This document shows positions 22,803 through 29,426 of a stretch of 46,140 bases of DNA, in pieces. The notes under the pieces were generated by a model, which saw only the letters and a list, made by a program, of their open reading frames with translations, had not been told where the DNA came from and ran no database searches. How positions within the stretch are numbered: position 1 is the first letter of the stretch; each line of letters opens with the position of its first letter. The DNA is taken from the NCBI GenBank assembly GCA_934481445.1, contig CAKSPC010000019.1:1-46140 (forward strand), given 5' to 3'. Position numbers and translations under genes: made by a program. The stretch comes from an uncultured Oscillospiraceae bacterium. GTDB taxonomy: Bacteria > Bacillota > Clostridia > Oscillospirales > Ruminococcaceae.

Positions 22803-23620
22803 GTTTCCGCGAACGGATAATCGTCGGGCGCGGGAGTTTCTATGACAGGCTCTGCGTCGATTTCATCGGGAGTACCTGCCATTTCGTCTGCCGCCGCAGC
22901 GTTTTCCTCTGCCGTGAGCGCGTTCGCCATCTCCACCGACATCACGCCGTAATGCGACAGCAGATTGCGCAGCACCGTCTTTGTTGCCATCGCGTCAAAA
23001 TCCGACTTCCATGCGCTGCCCGACTGCTTGTAGCTTTTGCTGAATTTCTCGGCGTGCGTGATTATCTTTTCTCTGCTCCAATACAGCGCCTTTTTGAATC
23101 CGTTTATCGTTTCGATGTACGCAAAATATCCGATGATCTTATCGGATATTCTCTCGCCGCCGATGTCTATCTCGCCCGTGAGTCTGTCCTCGCCGCGATA
23201 CTCGCCCTCATAGACCGCGCCCGCGTTTATGTACCTGTACGCGCCCGTGCGCATACAGAGCTGCACCATGCCCTTATAGCCAAGCTGGAACTGCGGCACA
23301 CCGCCGTACGCAATCACATACGCGAATCCAAGCTGCTTGTTTATCGGCAGCTTGAGCGATACCGCCTTAAGGCACTCTGCGAATACCTGCCTCGGGTCGC
23401 AGGCCTGCAGATACTTGTCCGAATTGTAGAGGTCGATAATGCTTGCCGAAAACGCGCCCGCGTTCTCTTTTAGGCTGTCGCGGAGGAGCTTTTTCGTCGC
23501 TTCGCTGTCGAGTATTCCGCGCATGATGTTCGACGGGGATTTCTTTGCTTCCTTTGCTTCCGAGGGGCTGCGCTGTGCCGCTGCGGCGATCGCGCCGCTT
23601 GTGTTTGTCGTTGCTGCCAT
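22799..23620 (-). CDS. recT: RecT-family single-strand annealing protein
   Basis: At 273 aa it matches RecT. The features are a helical N-terminus, ACDPRQVFAECLKAVSLKLPINKQLGFAYV in two pieces near residues 73-105, then QLGYKGMVQLCMRTG and the later GSAWKSDFDAMATKTVLRNLL segment. It anneals complementary strands with the paired exonuclease (YqaJ-type gene just upstream). The C-terminus ends with DDYPF, like the SSB tail. Confidence 0.94.
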   Translation of the reverse strand: MAATTNTSGAIAAAAQRSPSEAKEAKKSPSNIMRGILDSEATKKLLRDSLKENAGAFSASIIDLYNSDKYLQACDPRQVFAECLKAVSLKLPINKQLGFAYVIAYGGVPQFQLGYKGMVQLCMRTGAYRYINAGAVYEGEYRGEDRLTGEIDIGGERISDKIIGYFAYIETINGFKKALYWSREKIITHAEKFSKSYKQSGSAWKSDFDAMATKTVLRNLLSHYGVMSVEMANALTAEENAAAADEMAGTPDEIDAEPVIETPAPDDYPFAET

Positions 23621-23621
23621 G

Positions 23622-24557
23622 TCATTCTTTCCTTTCCGATATTTTGAATATCCTTGCTTCGGTCGTTTTCAGGCATTCCGAGTAGATTTCGGGGTACTCT
23701 GCCTTTAATTTTTTGCTGTCTACTGTCGTACGGCTTTGCGGTCTGTATGATATATGCCAGTCGACCGTCAGACCGTCCGTATTGCCGCCAAGCGCAAGCT
23801 GCAACTGCTGTTTGAGCTTCTTTTCCTTGCCCTCGAGCTGCTTCATTTCGGCCTGCACGGCGGCGAGCTCTGCGGCGGTGTCGTTCTGCTCAAAGATCGT
23901 TATTGCGTTTTCTTTCCAGTCGGGGAAAATGGCTTTCAGCGTGCGCCCGGCGCTGTCGCTGCCGTCGGGCTCGGGCCGTATGTCCGGCACGATAAACTCG
24001 TTCCAAAAAGCTTTTTCGGAGCTTAGCAGCGTGGAGCATTCCGCTTCGTCGCGCTCGATCGTGAACCGGTAAAACGCGCGCCCCATGACGAGCACCGCAA
24101 GGTACATTCTGTCGTAACCCATCACATTCATGTAGTGGCAGCACTGGCAGTAATAGTACAGCGGGATTTCTCCGTTTTCGAAATCCGATTTTGCAAACGC
24201 CGACGTCGTCTTGCATTCCAATCCCGCGTTCTCTCCGACGATCTCGCGGTCGACGTTCGCGGTGATGTAGTCGTACTTGTCATGCTGGAAGATCGCATTT
24301 CTGCGGCGCACTTTTTTGCCCGTTGCCTCGCAGAAACGCTTTGCGACGTAATCTTCAAGGTCGCGCCCGACGCGCATTGCCTCGTTGTCGGCGCTGTCGG
24401 GAAGCCGCCCGGTCTTGTCCGCCCAAAGTTCTATTTTTGATTTATACGGGCTGAGCCCGCAGACAACAGCCGCGTCGGAACCGCCGAGCCCCGTTCTGCG
24501 GTATTTCAGCCATTCCTCGCGCGTGATGTCGGTCGTTTTAATCAGTATCCTCGGCAT
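23622..24557 (-). CDS. YqaJ-like viral recombinase / exonuclease
   Basis: I start at ATG 24557 with AGGAGGAAGAAA upstream, giving 311 aa. The N-terminus has WLKYRRTGLGGSDAAVVCG and the nuclease core includes ANVDREIVG and GLECKTTSA (the D...ExK site). The C-terminal third is a coiled coil (LAAVQAEMKQLEGKEKKLKQQ). YqaJ proteins resect DNA ends for RecT. The start overlaps the preceding 44-aa gene by 20 bases. Confidence 0.9.
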   Translation of the reverse strand: MPRILIKTTDITREEWLKYRRTGLGGSDAAVVCGLSPYKSKIELWADKTGRLPDSADNEAMRVGRDLEDYVAKRFCEATGKKVRRRNAIFQHDKYDYITANVDREIVGENAGLECKTTSAFAKSDFENGEIPLYYYCQCCHYMNVMGYDRMYLAVLVMGRAFYRFTIERDEAECSTLLSSEKAFWNEFIVPDIRPEPDGSDSAGRTLKAIFPDWKENAITIFEQNDTAAELAAVQAEMKQLEGKEKKLKQQLQLALGGNTDGLTVDWHISYRPQSRTTVDSKKLKAEYPEIYSECLKTTEARIFKISERKE

Positions 24558-24672
24558 TTTCTTCCTCCTCGTCGTCAAAATATCCCTCGTCGTTCCGCCC
24601 GAGGATCCCGTACCCGCTCAGCGGGTATTCGTCCGTGTTGTAGGATAAGAGGTGGTTTTCGTAGTCTGTCAT
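24538..24672 (-). CDS. Very small acidic protein (44 aa)
   Basis: ATG 24672 follows AAGGAGAACTGAC, a strong ribosome site, and the frame ends at 24538 inside the YqaJ start region. The product begins MTDYENHLLSYN and ends in a highly acidic run (DDEEEENAED). It lies in the gap between the PAPS-reductase-like gene and YqaJ. The length is under usual gene-caller limits; the ribosome site is the main support. Confidence 0.55.
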   Translation of the reverse strand: MTDYENHLLSYNTDEYPLSGYGILGRNDEGYFDDEEEENAEDTD

Positions 24673-24742
24673 GTCAGTTCTCCTTATCTGTGTCAATCGG
24701 CTTGTACCTCAAAAAGTCCTCGCCGTAAACTTTGTTGATCTA

Positions 24743-25840
24743 TCATTTGATATCCTCCCATACATAATTGAGGAAATCGGGGAGCAGGGTCTGTTCGTAC
24801 TCCTGCACCTCGTCCTCCCACGGCACGCCGATATAATCAAGGACTTTGCCCCAGCCCATGTCATACATCCAAAAGTGCCATTCCTTGTAGTTTTCTTTGC
24901 GCAGGCGGTCAAAGCGGTGCGGTCGTTTTTCCATGTGTATCCCGAACCCGCACATTGAACAGCCTGTCCGCTGCGCTTTTGTGGTGTAATATTCCCCTTG
25001 TGCGTTACGCTCTATGCTGCCGTAAATCGACGGCACGGGCACGTTAAGTTCCACCGCCAGTCGCAGCAAGTCGTTACGCGAGAAAGGCGCAAAAGGGGCG
25101 CTGCGGGTCGTGCTTTTGCCGTAGTAATTGCAGCCGTGCAGCATCAGCGCTTTCTGTCTGCGTCCGCCCTCGGAAGCCATAAGCCCGAGATAAGGGTAGC
25201 TGTTGTGCGCCTTAGCCCAATCATCGCAGGGCTTCTCTTTAAGATAATAGCAGCACTTCGACGATACTTTGAAATCCGGCACGCGATAGTTCACGCCTTC
25301 GTTTTCATTCTCATATCCGCCGAAGAGCTCGAGCCATCTCTGCGGAAGCTTCATGCGGCTGTCTTTCTGAAAGCCGCCATACTCGCCCGTTTCACCCGTG
25401 ATTATCGCATGACGAACAGTCTTGTTTTTGTCCGAGGGGTTCTGCAAGAGCTCTATCTTCGCGGCGATCTCCTTTGAAATAATGGGATATCCGAACTCCT
25501 TTATGACCTGCGATTTCGGTTTGACGGGCTTAACGCGTTCGATCCCGAGCTGCTTATGTACAGCCTGCACAGATTTGTCCTCGAGAATACTTGCGGATAT
25601 CCCCGGAACGTTCAGCCCGCAGCGGTCGCGGATAAACACGAACAGCGTTATGCTGTCCAGTCCCCCGACGGAAACGTGCACGTCTGCTCCGCGGACATCG
25701 CATATCTCGTGATAATACTCGAGCACGCGCTGCTTAGCTGCTCTGACCTTCTGCTCATACGGCAGCGCTTGTTTCTGCTTCATGGCGGCGATGTTTTCCT
25801 GTGCGTTGCTTTCCGCCATGAGTTCATATACGTTTTTCAT
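24743..25840 (-). CDS. PAPS reductase-like (adenine nucleotide alpha hydrolase) protein
   Basis: The 365-aa protein has the PP-loop VSVGGLDS (56-63) after a helical N-terminus, then DVPGISA-like strands typical of the PAPS reductase/DndC superfamily, which activates substrates by adenylylation. The C-terminal half has paired Cys (KCCYYLK) and TGCSMCGFGIHMEKRPHRF, a likely metal or Fe-S site. Such genes are frequent in gut phages, and DndC-like members take part in DNA phosphorothioation. The actual substrate here is unknown, and no Dnd partner genes are present in the window. Confidence 0.85.
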   Translation of the reverse strand: MKNVYELMAESNAQENIAAMKQKQALPYEQKVRAAKQRVLEYYHEICDVRGADVHVSVGGLDSITLFVFIRDRCGLNVPGISASILEDKSVQAVHKQLGIERVKPVKPKSQVIKEFGYPIISKEIAAKIELLQNPSDKNKTVRHAIITGETGEYGGFQKDSRMKLPQRWLELFGGYENENEGVNYRVPDFKVSSKCCYYLKEKPCDDWAKAHNSYPYLGLMASEGGRRQKALMLHGCNYYGKSTTRSAPFAPFSRNDLLRLAVELNVPVPSIYGSIERNAQGEYYTTKAQRTGCSMCGFGIHMEKRPHRFDRLRKENYKEWHFWMYDMGWGKVLDYIGVPWEDEVQEYEQTLLPDFLNYVWEDIK

Positions 25841-25861
25841 GCTTGACTTTTTCCTTTATTG

Positions 25862-25876
25862 GTGGTATAATACCAC
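25862..25876. promoter_or_regulatory. Perfect palindrome upstream of the PAPS reductase-like gene
   Basis: GTGGTAT, a central A, and ATACCAC form a perfect 15-base dyad located 22 bases before the 25840 start codon. It overlaps TATAAT-like hexamers (TATAAT on the plus strand, TATTAT on the minus strand). It could be an operator over a promoter, but no convincing -35 is visible on the minus strand. Confidence 0.4.
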
Positions 25877-25930
25877 TGTAAAACTTTTTGTTTGCCGCTT
25901 CCCGAGTGCCAGCTTGAGAGGCGGTTTTTC

Positions 25931-26110
25931 TTATTCTTTGAGGTCGCCGCTTATGGGTATCGCCGCGAACACGAGCGCAAGCCCGATTGTTGTACGCGTC
26001 ATGAAACCCCTGCCGAAATCATTGTTAAACTCTGCCGTGCCTAACGCACCTATCATCAGCAGTGCGCCGACAACGAGCATTACGCCCGCTACGACCTGTC
26101 TTTTTGTCAT
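25931..26110 (-). CDS. Small two-helix membrane protein (59 aa)
   Basis: The frame starts at ATG 26110 and ends at TAA 25931. The product has a hydrophobic segment at about 6-24 (VVAGVMLVVGALLMIGAL) and a second at about 41-54 (IGLALVFAAIPI), with a short polar loop between them. It is a likely two-span membrane protein. The ATG overlaps (ATGA) the stop of the methyltransferase in its restored frame, which supports both calls. It is too short for most gene callers. The function is unknown. Confidence 0.62.
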   Translation of the reverse strand: MTKRQVVAGVMLVVGALLMIGALGTAEFNNDFGRGFMTRTTIGLALVFAAIPISGDLKE

Positions 26111-26791
26111 AAGGCATCACCCGCCCACTGCTCTGCCATTGCCCGAGCGATTCCTGGGAATGTCTTGGAGCGTATTTTCGGGTCTCGGAATCCCATACCG
26201 TTTTTTTTTGCGCGGATTTCCGTGAGCGTCTTTGCTTCCCGCAGATACCCAAGGAGTTATATCCTCTGTCACTATTGCTGTCGGCACCAGGGGTGGCAGA
26301 CCTTTTAACCACAAGCAAGTTTTTTTGCTGTAAGGATGTCCATACTCATATGGCTGGATTATCTGCGTGTATTTCGGCAGACAGTAGATTGAGGACGGTA
26401 TGGGATTTTCCACCGCAATCATCGGGACATCGGCGTTAAAGAATTTTAAGAAGAAATCTTTTGCCATAAACCCCTTTTTTAGTCTTTCGCATTCCGCGTA
26501 TGACTTGTCGCCGATACGCTTAAACAGCCTCGCGGCTCCAGCGTTGCTGAGGTATGTACACGGCGGGTGCGCGATAAGCATATCCCATTTATCAGAGATC
26601 TCGTGCCGAACACCGTCACAGGTTATAAAGCTACACCGTCCATTGATTAGCGGCAGCACATCTCCTTTGATGTGCCACTCCGGGTGTCCACCGGAGCAGT
26701 CCTGGATATCGGCGCTGTATGCTTCGTGCCCGAGCCGGCGCATTTCCTTGCATACTGTCTGGCTTTCTTCGCAGGCTATGAGTATTTTCAT
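26107..26791 (-). CDS. DNA (cytosine) methyltransferase-like protein with C-terminal frameshift at A9
   Basis: From ATG 26791 the protein begins KILIACEESQTVCKEMRRLG (SAM-binding type motif I) and has HPPCTYLSNAG (75-85), the PPC catalytic-type motif of cytosine methyltransferases, followed by VENPIP. At nine A's (plus-strand T9, 26201-26209) the frame as read changes into an unrelated 30-residue tail ending at 26117. With eight A's the sequence would continue GMGFRDPKIRSKTFPGIARA and end at 26107, overlapping the next start as ATGA. The ending FPGIARAMAEQW is the normal end of this family. The shift is an indel, a phase-variable tract or a sequence error. Confidence 0.82.
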
Positions 26792-27051
26792 GTCGCATCA
26801 CCCGCCTCGCGAGCCATCTCACCGTATCTGTTTGGATACTTCTTTTTCCACTCGCGGTACTGCCGCTCTAGCGCCTTTTTGTCGAGCCTGTTGACCATCT
26901 CGCCGTAGCTTATACCGCAGTCATGCGCCATGCGGCTAATCTTGCGGAGCGAAAGCCGCGTGAACTTTTCGCTGTTCTCCTCGGTTTCCATCTCAATTTT
27001 GCGCGTGAGCTTCGCCCGTTCCTGCGCGGTCATTTTGTCTGCTTCTATCAT
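26788..27051 (-). CDS. Phage hypothetical protein
   Basis: This 87-aa helical protein is rich in Arg/Lys/Glu (RAKLTRKIEMETEEN, ALERQYREWKKKYP) and overlaps both neighbours by 4 bases. One HTH-like stretch (RKISRMAHDCGISYGEMVNRL) is visible but not diagnostic. It lies in the early operon after the excisionase-like gene. The function is unknown. Confidence 0.55.
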   Translation of the reverse strand: MIEADKMTAQERAKLTRKIEMETEENSEKFTRLSLRKISRMAHDCGISYGEMVNRLDKKALERQYREWKKKYPNRYGEMAREAGDAT

Positions 27052-27281
27052 TGTGTCTTACCCTCCTCAAGCTGCTTTATGAGCTCCTCAACGTCGCATA
27101 TATTGCTTCTGTTGGCTTCGATAAACCGTTCGGCTTGCTCGATAAAGTGCTCGCTGCACGTCCCTCTTGCTTCCTTGAGCCGCGTCTGATATTTCAAAAG
27201 CCGCTCCCTGTCCCTCCACAGACGGTCCTCCAGCTCCCCGAGCAGGATATCCCGCTGGCGGTCGGTTAGTTCGATTGTCAT
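27048..27281 (-). CDS. Phage hypothetical coiled-coil protein
   Basis: This 77-aa protein is almost entirely helical, with Leu/Glu/Arg heptads (DRQRDILLGELEDRLWRD, and EEFIKQLEE-like end). It overlaps the flanking genes by 4 bases. No motif beyond the coiled coil can be named. Confidence 0.55.
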   Translation of the reverse strand: MTIELTDRQRDILLGELEDRLWRDRERLLKYQTRLKEARGTCSEHFIEQAERFIEANRSNICDVEELIKQLEEGKTQ

Positions 27282-27499
27282 TGTGTCCCTCCGTCCTGCA
27301 CCCCCACAAATCGCATGAGGGCCTCTTTCTCAAAACGCCACTGCGACCCTACCTTAAAGGCGGGAACCTGTCCCGTCTGTGCAAGGTATCGCAGCTGGTC
27401 GATCGAAACTCCGAGGATCATTGCGACCCTGTCGGATTTAAGCACGACCGCCTCCCGCGCCCATGTCGTGGGCGGTCGCTGTTTGATTTTTGCTGACAT
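27278..27499 (-). CDS. Excisionase-like HTH protein
   Basis: This 73-aa protein has a MerR/excisionase-type winged HTH: LKSDRVAMILGVSIDQLRYL and the wing VPAFKVGSQWRFEKEAL. Proteins of this size and fold act as recombination directionality factors (Xis) with tyrosine integrases or as small regulators. The integrase is on the other strand 3.6 kb away. The Xis role is an inference. Confidence 0.7.
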   Translation of the reverse strand: MSAKIKQRPPTTWAREAVVLKSDRVAMILGVSIDQLRYLAQTGQVPAFKVGSQWRFEKEALMRFVGVQDGGTQ

Positions 27500-27503
27500 A
27501 TTA

Positions 27504-27746
27504 TCACCTCCCCAAAAGTTCCATGATTGTTGTGTTGAGTGCCCTTGCGAGATACCCGAGCTCGATATCCGTCACGAATCTCTGACCCGATTCGATACGC
27601 TGTATTGCATTCTTGTCGATGTCAAGGTTTATCGCCTGTAAGTTGTCCGCGAGCTGGCGCTGTGAGATCTTCATGCCCTTGCGGAGCTCGGCGACCTTAA
27701 CACCAACGATGTTGTTTCTGCCATCGGCTGTTCTGTTGCTAAACAT
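27504..27746 (-). CDS. XRE-family HTH regulator
   Basis: This 80-aa Cro/CI-type HTH has VAELRKGMKISQRQLADNL (helices 1-2), the recognition segment DKNAIQRIESGQR and a C-terminal helix (LGYLARALNTTIMELLG). It is transcribed away from the plus-strand 63-aa gene, with a shared intergenic region containing a palindrome. It heads the main early operon, so it may autoregulate. Confidence 0.82.
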   Translation of the reverse strand: MFSNRTADGRNNIVGVKVAELRKGMKISQRQLADNLQAINLDIDKNAIQRIESGQRFVTDIELGYLARALNTTIMELLGR

Positions 27747-27777
27747 TTTTTCACTTCCTTTCCTCGCACCTCCTCTG

Positions 27778-27806
27778 TTGACATTTACGATAAATCGTGA
27801 TATAAT
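27778..27806 (+). promoter_or_regulatory. Consensus promoter with an operator palindrome in its spacer
   Basis: TTGACA (27778-27783), 17 bases and TATAAT (27801-27806) form a perfect sigma-A promoter reading into the 63-aa gene. The spacer contains the dyad ACGAT-AA-ATCGT (27787-27798, extended TTACGAT/ATCGTGA). A repressor bound there would block the promoter. The divergent XRE gene at 27746 is the obvious candidate regulator. Confidence 0.8.
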
Positions 27807-27830
27807 GACAGCGAGAGGAGGTGAAAAAAT

Positions 27831-28022
27831 ATGACATCGTTTGAAATAGCGGCAGAAATTACTCTAAAAGCAATTGAATGTGGCTATATTGAAAAAGCTT
27901 GCGATACACCGGGCTCCAAAAATGCACTGGAATTAACGGCTAAGAAAAACCAGTACAATGCTACCGAAATAGGCAAATTCTTCAATAAGGTCCTTTCGGT
28001 GATTGACAATCCCGAAGAGTAA
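27831..28022 (+). CDS. Small plus-strand phage protein (63 aa)
   Basis: The start has a GAGGAGGTG ribosome site and the gene is framed by its own promoter (27778-27806) and terminator (28037-28074). The product is helical (FEIAAEITLKAIECGYIEKA, NATEIGKFFNKVLSVID) with no known motif. It interrupts two minus-strand regulatory genes and forms a single-gene unit. It could be an anti-repressor or a lysogen-expressed factor. The function is unknown. Confidence 0.7.
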   Translation: MTSFEIAAEITLKAIECGYIEKACDTPGSKNALELTAKKNQYNATEIGKFFNKVLSVIDNPEE

Positions 28023-28036
28023 TCGTCCTAGAGCAG

Positions 28037-28074
28037 CCGGTTCTGTATTGCAGTACAGAGCCGGTTATTTCTTT
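28037..28074 (+). terminator. Terminator of the 63-aa gene
   Basis: CCGGTTCTGTA (28037-28047) pairs with TACAGAGCCGG (28054-28064) with one G-T pair and a 6-base loop, followed by TTATTTCTTTT. Confidence 0.78.
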
Positions 28075-28211
28075 TCCTTGGGATAAAAGCTCGGGCAGCT
28101 CGCGCGCACCTCTTTAATGCAGTGCGCCTTGCCGTCGATGATCACGCCGCGGTCACAGACTTTGCAGAATTTCTTCTTGCATGGCTTTTTCGAGTTCTTC
28201 AATCCTATCAC
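28065..28211 (-). CDS. Small Cys-rich protein (about 45-48 aa, non-ATG start)
   Basis: An open frame ending at TAA 28065 can start at GTG 28211 or TTG 28202 behind GGGAGGGGG. The product contains CKKKFCKVCDRG and two further Cys (AHC, ASC) in a Lys-rich chain, a plausible small zinc protein. It lies downstream of the Cro-like gene on the same strand. No ATG is available and the length is small, so confidence is moderate. Confidence 0.45.
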   Translation of the reverse strand: MIGLKNSKKPCKKKFCKVCDRGVIIDGKAHCIKEVRASCPSFYPKEKK

Positions 28212-28235
28212 CCCCTCCCGCGCGTTTCATAAGCA

Positions 28236-28439
28236 CTATATGTGCTCTCTAGGCTCAAAAAAAATTTCCTGAACTGTTCTGTGGAAATGGTCGGCGATAC
28301 GGACCTTCACCTCATCACGAGGAACTCTCTCGTTGCGTTCGTACATTGCCCATGCAGACTTAGTTATTCCTACCGCCCGCGCTACTGATTCCTGAGATTT
28401 AGCTCCTCGCAACTCTCTTAACTTTTCTCCATATGACAT
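28236..28439 (-). CDS. Cro-like XRE HTH regulator
   Basis: The start ATG 28439 has GGAGG 8 bases upstream; a GTG at 28448 is also in frame. The 67-aa protein is a single Cro/CI HTH: GEKLRELRGAKSQESVARAV, then GITKSAWAMYERNERVP. It is divergent from the double-HTH repressor gene and its promoter (28478-28506) contains an operator. This is the standard position for Cro in a temperate phage switch. Confidence 0.82.
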   Translation of the reverse strand: MSYGEKLRELRGAKSQESVARAVGITKSAWAMYERNERVPRDEVKVRIADHFHRTVQEIFFEPREHI

Positions 28440-28453
28440 TTGGTTCACCTCCC

Positions 28454-28590
28454 GAGCACCTTTTGTGCTCTAATGCTATTGTACACTATTTGTGCTCACT
28501 TGTCAACCACTAATTTGATAATTATACACCAAATAATTAATGCACTTTTTGTGCACATTAACGATTGAAATTTGTGCACGGAAAGTGTAT
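28454..28590. promoter_or_regulatory. Four 17-bp operator-like dyads of the genetic switch
   Basis: Sites of form six bases, five-base spacer, six bases occur at 28454-28470 (GAGCAC-N5-GTGCTC), 28481-28497 (GTACAC-N5-GTGCTC), 28540-28556 (ATGCAC-N5-GTGCAC) and 28574-28590 (GTGCAC-N5-GTGTAT). The second lies between the -35 and -10 of the Cro-side promoter. The fourth overlaps the -10 of the repressor promoter. The common right half is (T)GTGC(T/A)C. They are the likely binding sites of the repressor and the Cro-like protein. Confidence 0.75.
28478..28506 (-). promoter_or_regulatory. Early lytic promoter (Cro side)
   Basis: On the minus strand TTGACA (28506-28501), a 17-base spacer and TACAAT (28483-28478) lead to the Cro-like start codon 39 bases downstream. 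An operator dyad fills the spacer. Confidence 0.85.
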
Positions 28591-28593
28591 AAT
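28565..28593 (+). promoter_or_regulatory. Repressor (lysogenic) promoter
   Basis: TTGAAA (28565-28570), a 17-base spacer and TATAAT (28588-28593) precede the repressor start by 26 bases. An operator dyad covers the spacer and part of the -10, suggesting autoregulation. Confidence 0.85.
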
Positions 28594-28619
28594 ATAGAAA
28601 AATGGTTAAGGAGAACGAT

Positions 28620-29327
28620 ATGTCAAAATTTTCAGAAAAGTTTAAAGAACTCCGCCAGTCAAGAAACCTTTCTCAACAGCAACTTGCTGATTATCTTCAC
28701 ACATCAAAGAGCAGTGTAAATATGTATGAGCGTGGCGAAAGAGAACCGGGGCTTGAAATGCTTGAAGCTATTGCCGATTATTTTAATGTTGATATGGACT
28801 ACCTTATCGGGAAATCCGACATTGCCAACAGAACTTTAATGCCGAACAACACCGTTGAACGACCAGTGACAATCGGTGAAAAAATGAAATCACTTCGAAT
28901 CGCCAAGGGACTAACTCAAGAAGAACTTGGAGAAATGATAGGCGTCAAACGAGCTGCGGTCAATAAATGGGAAAGCGGAATGGTACAAAATCTAAAAAGG
29001 ACTACCATACAGAAGCTTGCTGAAATATTTGACGTTAATCCTGCAACGTTTATTGATGGCTCGGAAAATTCAGAAACTAGCCGTACCGCCCCACTGCTCA
29101 GCGAACACGAGGTGACAGTAGCACTTGCGTATCGTAACCATCCTGAGGAGCAGCCGGCAGTAGACAAGCTGCTCGGCATTACCGAACACGGAACAAAGGC
29201 ACCGGTAAGACCCAACATAATAACTAAAAATGTAGCTGCATTTGGTGGCGCAGAAACCTTAACTGTTGACAGCGATGCGCTTGATGCAGCAATAGAAAGA
29301 GCTCTCAAAGCAAAAGGGCTTATTTAA
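28620..29327 (+). CDS. Lysogeny repressor with two tandem XRE HTH domains
   Basis: ATG 28620 has AAGGAG 6 bases upstream (an in-frame ATG at 28602 is less well placed), giving 235 aa. HTH 1 covers about residues 4-60 (FKELRQSRNLSQQQLADYL, then SKSSVNMYERGEREP) and HTH 2 about 80-140 (GEKMKSLRIAKGLTQEEL, then KRAAVNKWESG). There is no Ser/Lys LexA-type protease domain, so induction by self-cleavage is unlikely. The ImmA-like protease encoded next door suggests antirepressor-type proteolysis. The C-terminal part probably oligomerises. Confidence 0.88.
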   Translation: MSKFSEKFKELRQSRNLSQQQLADYLHTSKSSVNMYERGEREPGLEMLEAIADYFNVDMDYLIGKSDIANRTLMPNNTVERPVTIGEKMKSLRIAKGLTQEELGEMIGVKRAAVNKWESGMVQNLKRTTIQKLAEIFDVNPATFIDGSENSETSRTAPLLSEHEVTVALAYRNHPEEQPAVDKLLGITEHGTKAPVRPNIITKNVAAFGGAETLTVDSDALDAAIERALKAKGLI

Positions 29328-29426
29328 TTTTTCGGTATTAAACCATTGACATCTATTGGCTAATTGACATCATGGGCGGTTTAATGCAAAATAGTAACGC
29401 TATAAACTATTTTGGAGGTAAACACC

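Noticed and set aside
24673..24742. Possible remnant of a 22-aa gene (VYGEDFLRYKPIDTDKEN) before the 44-aa gene
   Set aside because: The phrase looks protein-like, but there is no start codon in frame and a stop lies just upstream. The segment is too short to call.
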